64,000 nt of DNA from contig NZ_JAHZTC010000010.1 in NCBI RefSeq assembly GCF_019599265.1, positions 1 through 64,000 on the forward strand. Direction: 5' to 3'. Below are positions 59,381-64,000 of this stretch, in pieces. The translations under genes were made by a program, and so were the position numbers. This DNA comes from Pontibacter sp. HSC-14F20. Its GTDB lineage: Bacteria; Bacteroidota; Bacteroidia; Cytophagales; Hymenobacteraceae. The notes beneath the pieces were generated by a model, which did no database searches, had not been told where the DNA came from, and worked only from the letters and a program-made list of their open reading frames with translations. Position 1 is the stretch's first letter, and every line of letters begins with the position of its first letter.

Positions 59381-60355
59381 TTATTTTCGGAGGTAGTTTG
59401 CAAAATCCTTGGCAAAATAGGACAGGATGATGTCGGCACCAGCACGCTTGATGCTCAGCAGACTCTCCAGCATGGCCTTTTCACCGTCGATCCAACCTTT
59501 GAGTTCCGCAGCTTTTACCATGGCATACTCCCCGCTCACGTTGTAGGCGGCGATGGGCAGGTGCGAGTTGTCACGCAGCAGTTTGATAATGTCCAGGTAT
59601 GCCAAAGCAGGTTTCACCATCAGGTAATCGGCTCCTTCTTCGGTATCCAGGGCAGCTTCGATCAGGGCCTCGCGACTGTTGGCGGGGTTCATCTGGTAAG
59701 TTTTCTTGTCGCCCATTTTCGGGGCAGAATCCAGAGCGTCGCGGAACGGACCGTAGAAAGCACTCGCATACTTGGCAGTATAGCTCATGATGCCTACTTT
59801 GTGGAAGTCGTTCTCATCGAGTACGCGACGGATGTGCCCAACGCGTCCATCCATCATATCCGAAGGACCTACAATGTCGGCGCCGGCCTGCGCTTGTGTG
59901 AGCGCCATGTTGCCCAGTACTTCCAGCGTTTCGTCGTTTACAATTTCACCGTTTATCACAATGCCGTCGTGGCCGTCGGAGCTATAAGGGTCCATGGCGA
60001 CGTCCGTCATCAGCACCACATCCGGGAAGTTTTTCTTGATTTCGCGGATAGCTCTCGGGAATAAGCCGTCGGGGTTCGCGCTCTCTCTGGCGTACTTGTC
60101 TTTCAGGTTTTCGGGGATGCTCGGGAAAGGGGCGAAGGCTTTGATGCCCAGGTCCACGCAGGAGGCTACCTCGTCGAGCAGGGTGTCCACTGAATAGCGG
60201 TTAATGCCTGGCATGGAGCCTACTTCCACCTTCTGGTTCTGGCCCTCGATGATAAAAAGTGGGAAAATGAAGTCGTTTAGTTCCAGAGCGGTTTCCTGCA
60301 CCATGCTGCGGATGACTTCGTTATAGCGGTTTCTTCTTGGTCTTTTCGTGATCAT
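59381..60355 (-). CDS. hemB: porphobilinogen synthase (delta-aminolevulinic acid dehydratase)
   Basis: 324 residues. Condenses two 5-aminolevulinates to porphobilinogen in haem synthesis. The family start RRNRYNEVIRSMVQETALEL, the substrate lysines in SYTAKYASAFYGPFRDA and YLMVKPALAYLD, and IVGPSDMMDGRVG are all present. The metal-site segment reads DVAMDPYSSDGHDG: Asp replaces the zinc cysteines (DVCLCxYxxHGHCG), so it is the Mg/K-dependent subtype. A TACCTTTG promoter box is 43 bases upstream. Confidence 0.96.
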   Translation of the reverse strand: MITKRPRRNRYNEVIRSMVQETALELNDFIFPLFIIEGQNQKVEVGSMPGINRYSVDTLLDEVASCVDLGIKAFAPFPSIPENLKDKYARESANPDGLFPRAIREIKKNFPDVVLMTDVAMDPYSSDGHDGIVINGEIVNDETLEVLGNMALTQAQAGADIVGPSDMMDGRVGHIRRVLDENDFHKVGIMSYTAKYASAFYGPFRDALDSAPKMGDKKTYQMNPANSREALIEAALDTEEGADYLMVKPALAYLDIIKLLRDNSHLPIAAYNVSGEYAMVKAAELKGWIDGEKAMLESLLSIKRAGADIILSYFAKDFANYLRK

Positions 60356-60397
60356 AATATAGCGTTTGCTCTAAAATGTTTCAACATAAGTATACTG

Positions 60398-60405
60398 CAA
60401 AGGTA
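60398..60405 (-). promoter_or_regulatory. -7 promoter box (TACCTTTG) of hemB
   Basis: An exact TAnnTTTG match on the minus strand, in the 116-base gap between hemB and the small gene before it. Confidence 0.45.
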
Positions 60406-60471
60406 CGGCTTATGCGGGGCAAAGCGAAGTTATACCTTATATTTTGGCAGGCGCTATACCTGGAATCTCGT

Positions 60472-60642
60472 TTACTCCTGCTGGGTTTCAGAAATAGCTT
60501 CCGGTGCGGTGTTGTCAGATTTTGTATGCTGCTTGTGCGCCACGTAAGCGCCGATACCAAGCCCGACCAAAAAGCCGGCAAAAGCAAAAGCGATGATCCA
60601 TTTTCTTAAGCGAAGAGAGAGGGAATAGGTGTTGGGTTTCAT
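60472..60642 (-). CDS. small membrane protein, 56 aa
   Basis: A 56-residue frame: basic head NTYSLSLRLRKW, one membrane helix IIAFAFAGFLVGLGIGAYVA, then a polar tail HKQHTKSDNTAPEAISETQQ. Glycine-rich helix with GxxxG spacing suggests packing against another helix. It is the last gene of a minus-strand group that begins with the DUF2007 gene. Family unknown to me. Confidence 0.6.
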   Translation of the reverse strand: MKPNTYSLSLRLRKWIIAFAFAGFLVGLGIGAYVAHKQHTKSDNTAPEAISETQQE

Positions 60643-60688
60643 TGATGGAGTTTTGCAGTTGGGAATCGTTCAAAGAAGTCGCGCTGTA

Positions 60689-60814
60689 TTAAGTTGTAAT
60701 ATAATAAATTGCCTCACCCATGCTTTTGCCGAAACTGTAAATAGCAAAAGCCGAAGCGGCAAGTAAGATTGCTTTGATGGTTATCGGTGTCAGGTATAGG
60801 TTCCCTTTTTTCAT
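60689..60814 (-). CDS. small membrane protein, 41 aa (paralogue of its upstream neighbour)
   Basis: A 41-residue frame: MKKGNLYLTP head, helix ITIKAILLAASAFAIYSF, then GKSMGEAIYYITT. Its end lines up with that of the gene at 60821 (GKSMGEAIYYIT against GSSIGELIFNLT). It starts only 6 bases after that gene's stop codon, so both are likely translated from one message. Function unknown. Confidence 0.65.
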   Translation of the reverse strand: MKKGNLYLTPITIKAILLAASAFAIYSFGKSMGEAIYYITT

Positions 60815-60820
60815 AACGGA

Positions 60821-60934
60821 TTAGCGTGTTAAGTTAAAAATAAGTTCGCCAATACTGCTTCCGACCTGTTCTCCTGCTATGAAAACTATAATAAGCGCTA
60901 TTATGATTGTAACTATTCTAACTGATTTTTTCAT
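60821..60934 (-). CDS. small membrane protein, 37 aa (paralogue of its downstream neighbour)
   Basis: A 37-residue frame: MKKSVR head, helix IVTIIIALIIVFIAG, then EQVGSSIGELIFNLTR. It starts 12 bases after the stop of the DUF2007 gene and ends 6 bases before the next small frame, which supports an operon of real genes. The shared G-x-S-I/M-G-E motif is the best conserved part. Function unknown. Confidence 0.65.
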   Translation of the reverse strand: MKKSVRIVTIIIALIIVFIAGEQVGSSIGELIFNLTR

Positions 60935-60946
60935 AAGTCAGATATG

Positions 60947-61204
60947 CTAGTCTTCGTTGTCAAAAGCGGCGTCATTAAAACCTTCCAGGAGTCTTTTGGC
61001 TTCCTCTTCATCCTGCCCGGAAATAATCAGTTTCACTGGATTGAAGCCGCCCGAAGCAACCTGCCAGGGTGCAATGCTGCCCATGTGCTCGTTTTGCATG
61101 AACACGTAAATGCTGTGGTTCTCAAGCATATTTTTGATGACGGCCGCCCGGTGGAAGTCGCCGGAGAAGATAACGATGGGTTTGGTTTGATCTGAAGGAG
61201 TCAT
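60947..61204 (-). CDS. DUF2007 putative signal-transducing protein
   Basis: 85 residues from the ATG at 61204: KPIVIFSGDFHRAAVIKNML, ENHSIYVFMQNEHMGSIAPW, then VKLIISGQDEEEAKRLLEGF. DUF2007 is a small ferredoxin-like fold, related to P-II-like domains, with unknown role. Longer frames upstream add residues with no family match. It heads a tight minus-strand group with the small membrane proteins at 60821, 60689 and perhaps 60472. Confidence 0.85.
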   Translation of the reverse strand: MTPSDQTKPIVIFSGDFHRAAVIKNMLENHSIYVFMQNEHMGSIAPWQVASGGFNPVKLIISGQDEEEAKRLLEGFNDAAFDNED

Positions 61205-61271
61205 GTTTTCAAAGCTGTTGCTTTCTAAAGCTAGTGAATTACAATCAGACTTACATGGCCGATGCAGAAAA

Positions 61272-61300
61272 AAAGGCGAAGCCGCTACAGCCTCGCCTTT
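61272..61300 (-). terminator. terminator of rocD
   Basis: Eight-bp arms (61272-61279 and 61293-61300) with an A-run at 61268-61274 giving the minus-strand U-tract. Confidence 0.75.
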
Positions 61301-61323
61301 CATGCGTTTCAGGTATACCTGAC

Positions 61324-62565
61324 TTAGAATTTCATGATCACCTTTTCGATGATATCGCAACACTCGTGCAGTTGCTCCTCGGTCATCACAAGCGGCGGTG
61401 CGAAACGGATTATGTCGCCGTGCGTTGGTTTGGCCAACAGGCCATTCTCCTTCAGTTCTACGCACACATCCCAGGCAGTGCGGCCGTCAGCTGCCGGCTG
61501 AATCACAATAGCATTGAGCAATCCGCGGCCACGTACCAGTGTTACCACTTCGGGGCGTTTTACCATCAGTTGGTTCATGCGGTCCCGGAAGATCTCCCCC
61601 ATTTTATAAGCATTCTCTACCAGGTTCTCATCTTTTATCACCTCCAAAGCAGCAATAGCCACAGCGGCAGCCATCGGGTTGCCACCAAAAGTAGAACCGT
61701 GTTCACCCGGCTGGATGCACAGCATAATATCGTCGTCGGCCAGAACACAAGACACCGGCAGCACACCACCCGAAAGTGCTTTGCCCAGTATCAGAATGTC
61801 GGCTTTCACGTCGTCGTAGTACGTAGCCAGTAGCTTACCCGTGCGGGCTATACCTGTCTGAATCTCATCGGCCATCAGTAGCACATTATACTCTTTGCAA
61901 AGCGCATGCGCCTTGGATAAGTAGCCGTCCTGCGGCACTACCACACCCGCTTCGCCCTGAATCGGCTCCACCAGGAAACCGCACACATTCGGGTTTTCTT
62001 TCAGGGCTGTTTCCAGTGCTTCCAGATCATTGTAAGGAATTACTTTAAAGCCCGGCATGTACGGACCAAAGCCTTTGGTAGAGTCCGGGTCGGTAGAAAA
62101 AGAGATGATGCCCGTAGTGCGGCCATGGAAGTTGCGCTCTACCACAATGATCTCGGCGTTATGCGAGGCGATGCCCTTTTTCAGATAACCCCACTTGCGG
62201 GCCAGTTTGATAGCGGTCTCTACGGCCTCGGCACCCGAGTTCATGTAAAGCGCCTTGTCGTAGCCAAACAGCTCGCAGATGTACTTCTCGGCTATACCTA
62301 ACTTGTCGTTGTAAAAGGCGCGGGAAGTAAGTGTGAGCTGTTTTGCCTGTTCGATCAGGGCGTTGATGATGTGCGGGTGGCAGTGTCCCTGGTTCACGGC
62401 GCTGTAGGCCGACAGGAAATCATAATAGCGTTTGCCTTCCACGTCCCACAGGTATACGCCTTCGCCTTTATTGAGTACCACCGGCAGTGGATGGTAGTTG
62501 TGGGCGCCGTATTTTTCTTCGGTTTCGATGGCCTGTTGGCTGGAAGTAATGGATAGCGTGCTCAT
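61324..62565 (-). CDS. rocD: ornithine--oxo-acid transaminase
   Basis: 413 residues, PLP-dependent class III aminotransferase. Converts ornithine and 2-oxoglutarate to glutamate semialdehyde and glutamate in arginine/proline exchange. The family start [20 protein letters not shown], the [20 protein letters not shown] loop, [16 protein letters not shown] with the PLP-binding Asp, and [14 protein letters not shown] with the Schiff-base lysine separate it from argD. Full length. No arginase or proline gene adjacent. Confidence 0.95.
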   Translation of the reverse strand: MSTLSITSSQQAIETEEKYGAHNYHPLPVVLNKGEGVYLWDVEGKRYYDFLSAYSAVNQGHCHPHIINALIEQAKQLTLTSRAFYNDKLGIAEKYICELFGYDKALYMNSGAEAVETAIKLARKWGYLKKGIASHNAEIIVVERNFHGRTTGIISFSTDPDSTKGFGPYMPGFKVIPYNDLEALETALKENPNVCGFLVEPIQGEAGVVVPQDGYLSKAHALCKEYNVLLMADEIQTGIARTGKLLATYYDDVKADILILGKALSGGVLPVSCVLADDDIMLCIQPGEHGSTFGGNPMAAAVAIAALEVIKDENLVENAYKMGEIFRDRMNQLMVKRPEVVTLVRGRGLLNAIVIQPAADGRTAWDVCVELKENGLLAKPTHGDIIRFAPPLVMTEEQLHECCDIIEKVIMKF

Positions 62566-62716
62566 AGTTGATGTGTTAAAAAAGCTGTTTTCTGAAACTC
62601 GGGACAGGGCTGCGCCACAGGCTGCAACTCCGAACCTATATCTACAGGGTTTCTGATGATTTGTTGTAAATATAGCGATAAACAGCCTGAATTATACCTT
62701 TGCCCGGAAACTAGGC

Positions 62717-63031
62717 CTACGCGCGCCTTGTTTGCCCTTTCAGGCATTGTCTGAACACAGTGTAGAAGCCCTCGGGATCATACTCAGCGTAAATGTTGGT
62801 CATGATGCCGAACTGGTTGTCATCGGTGCGGAAGCCGTATACCTCCTCTTCGCCATTCTGCGCAGAAGGCGAAGGCACGACATGCCGCTCGATCAAGGTA
62901 AGTTGGGCAGGGGAGATGGACTTGCTCAGTTCAGAGCAGTATACCTGCCGGTGCTGTATGCTGAAGGTATTCACGAAGCCGCGGGAGCGCATGACGGATA
63001 CGGCCTCACTCAAATTGTTGAAATGGGACAT
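62717..63031 (-). CDS. hypothetical protein, 104 aa
   Basis: 104 residues beginning MSHFNNLSEAVSVMRSRGFV; later DDNQFGIMTNIYAEYDPEGF and a basic end. The 'LSEAxxxxRxRGF' start with a C-terminal acidic beta strand resembles a small Bacteroidota family sometimes mislabelled phosphoribosylpyrophosphate synthetase, but the match is weak. No known function. Single gene. Confidence 0.65.
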   Translation of the reverse strand: MSHFNNLSEAVSVMRSRGFVNTFSIQHRQVYCSELSKSISPAQLTLIERHVVPSPSAQNGEEEVYGFRTDDNQFGIMTNIYAEYDPEGFYTVFRQCLKGQTRRA

Positions 63032-63176
63032 AGTTTATATGGTTTAGGTATTGAATGCGCGGCAAGGAACAATATCTTGGTTAACGGGTATTGTGAGGAA
63101 GGTATAGAGAGAAGCACAGTTATTTGGTGAGCGTCCTGATTTTGCCGATATTTGGCGTTCAAAAAGAAGTATAGCC

Positions 63177-63350
63177 GTGAGCGATCTGAAAGAAGGAGAG
63201 GATTTTTACTTTGAGCGGGGACTGATGGTGCTGACGGCCAAGTACCTGCTCAAGCGTGGCTACTGTTGCTGCAACGCCTGCCGCAACTGCCCTTATGGCT
63301 TCACTAAAAAGAAGAAAGAAGCCGGAGAGAAAGGTTCGGACAAGGTATAG
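63177..63350 (+). CDS. DUF5522 small cysteine-rich protein
   Basis: 57 residues from a GTG start: GEDFYFERGLMVLTAKYLLK, then RGYCCCNACRNCPYGFTKKK. The RGYCC-x(2)-C-R-x-C-PY block is the DUF5522 hallmark, probably a metal site. Role unknown. The stop codon TAG is the end of an AGGTATAG motif copy. It lies 134 bases before rpmB. Confidence 0.8.
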   Translation: MSDLKEGEDFYFERGLMVLTAKYLLKRGYCCCNACRNCPYGFTKKKKEAGEKGSDKV

Positions 63351-63416
63351 GCGATGCAGTTTAAAGGCCTTTGTAGCTGTTTTAGAGCATGTTTTGCTAA
63401 AATTATCTGCTATGCC

Positions 63417-63448
63417 TTTGACATTGTGTTTCTTTTTATAGATATTTG
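63417..63448 (+). promoter_or_regulatory. probable promoter of rpmB (TTTG-N20-GATATTTG)
   Basis: TTTG at 63417-63420, then 20 bases, then GATATTTG at 63441-63448, one mismatch from TAnnTTTG. Transcription would begin near 63455, about 30 bases before the start codon. Confidence 0.5.
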
Positions 63449-63483
63449 CACCCCTATTGAAATAATTTAGAAGAAAATACAAG

Positions 63484-63723
63484 ATGGCACGAGTTTGCGA
63501 TTTAACCGGAAAGAGAGTACAAGTAGGAAATAACGTTTCTCACGCTAACAATAAGACAAAGCGTAAGTTCTATCCGAACCTTCAGAAGAAGCGTTTCTAC
63601 ATCCCTGAGGAAGATGCTTGGGTAACCCTTAAAGTTTCTACTTCAGCATTGAGAACAATCAACAAAAACGGTATTTCTGCCGTTCTGAAGAAAGCAGTAG
63701 AGCAAGGCTTCATTATGTACTAA
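63484..63723 (+). CDS. rpmB: 50S ribosomal protein L28
   Basis: 79 residues: [20 protein letters not shown], then [20 protein letters not shown] and [20 protein letters not shown]. Normal length. In many Bacteroidota rpmB is followed by rpmG and a DUF4295 gene; here it is followed at once by a peptidase gene whose ATG overlaps its TAA stop by one base. Confidence 0.96.
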   Translation: MARVCDLTGKRVQVGNNVSHANNKTKRKFYPNLQKKRFYIPEEDAWVTLKVSTSALRTINKNGISAVLKKAVEQGFIMY

Positions 63724-64000
63724 TGGCAGCCTTCCGGCTGTGCGTACTGTTATGCTGGCTGTCCTTTACGGCAGTAGCGCAACCGCACGCAGGCTCAGGA
63801 AAGCCATCTGATACTTTAGATAAAGAGTTTCATCGGCAACGGAGAGAGGTCCTGCGGCAACAGCTGCCCCCTCGCTCCGTTGCCGTTCTTTTTGCCAGTC
63901 CCGTGCGCAACCGCGCCAACGACGTGGACTACTACTACCATCCCGACCCTGACTTCTACTACCTGACCGGCTATACCGAGCCGAGTGCGGTGCTGCTGCT
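63723..64000 (+). CDS. N-terminal part of a secreted Xaa-Pro aminopeptidase
   Basis: The first 92 codons, cut by the right edge. A signal peptide (LCVLLCWLSFTAVAQ) is followed by the aminopeptidase P N-terminal domain: FHRQRREVLRQQLPPRSVAV, then LFASPVRNRANDVDYYYHPD and FYYLTGYTEPSAVLLL. The 'NDVDYxYHPDxDFYYLTGYxEP' stretch is characteristic. The metal-binding pita-bread domain lies outside the window. Start ATG overlaps the rpmB stop (TAATG), so expression may be coupled. Confidence 0.88.
   Translation, partial: MAAFRLCVLLCWLSFTAVAQPHAGSGKPSDTLDKEFHRQRREVLRQQLPPRSVAVLFASPVRNRANDVDYYYHPDPDFYYLTGYTEPSAVLL

Noticed and set aside
63485-63499. Sigma-54-like TGGCAC..TTGC sequence
   Set aside because: GG-GC spacing is 9 instead of 10 bases, and it is simply the start of the L28 coding sequence (Met-Ala-Arg-Val-Cys).

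Overview
The window is a 64 kb piece of a Bacteroidota chromosome, most likely from the Cytophagales family Hymenobacteraceae (Pontibacter-like). This is inferred from gene content and signals, not from a search. Support: a secreted protease with a type IX secretion C-terminal tail; a TonB receptor with STN and carboxypeptidase-like domains followed by a DUF4249 lipoprotein; DUF5916, DUF4168, DUF4142, DUF5522 and DUF2795 proteins; start sites mostly without a Shine-Dalgarno sequence; and TAnnTTTG promoter boxes upstream of several genes, with a full TTTG-N21-TAnnTTTG at rpoN. There are no rRNA genes, no CRISPR array, no phage region, and no tRNA that I could recognise. Base composition is near 50% GC, apart from an AT-rich stretch at 39.5-40.4 kb.

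Layout. 0-4 kb: start of a divergent gene (possibly a transposase), then a CPA2 cation/proton antiporter with an MscS channel. 4-9.3 kb: alanine/sodium symporter, AlkB-type dioxygenase, kynurenine 3-monooxygenase and an outer-membrane protein. 9.5-23.6 kb: housekeeping genes (asnS, rpoN, uvrA) mixed with secreted hypotheticals, an enoyl-CoA hydratase and two tandem paralogue pairs (DUF4142, DUF202). 23.7-29.7 kb: a three-gene surface cassette of TonB receptor, DUF4249 lipoprotein and macroglobulin-like secreted protein. 29.8-39.5 kb: LOG family protein, MacB-type permease, queA, a Vat-like acetyltransferase, ispD, an orphan ABC ATPase, DUF2795, DUF349 and the ABC-F factor ettA. 39.5-40.4 kb: two tiny paralogous membrane peptides, each with its own terminator. 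40.4-45.6 kb: a serine hydrolase, two adjacent decayed genes (zinc-dependent phospholipase C/nuclease type and patatin type), DUF1810, and a lepB with an apparent one-base frameshift. 45.7-51.8 kb: surface lipoprotein, def-ruvX, a C-terminal processing protease, homogentisate dioxygenase and a GroES-like protein. 52-63 kb: DUF5916 outer-membrane protein, the T9SS subtilase, hemB, a compact operon of DUF2007 plus three unlisted small membrane proteins, and rocD. 63-64 kb: DUF5522, rpmB and the start of a Xaa-Pro aminopeptidase.

The most striking signal is not a gene. The 7-mer AGGTATA/TATACCT (best form CAGGTATAG/CTATACCTG) is scattered through the whole window at roughly 20 times chance. It occurs on both strands, in several reading frames, in genes and intergenic DNA, in the loops of some terminators and, as the AGGTAT core, in the stems of at least two. 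It appears to force use of the rare codons ATA and CTA, and it even supplies stop codons. This resembles uptake-sequence or HIP1-like genome-wide repeats. The second notable set is the small single-pass membrane proteins at 39.9-40.4 and 60.5-60.9 kb.
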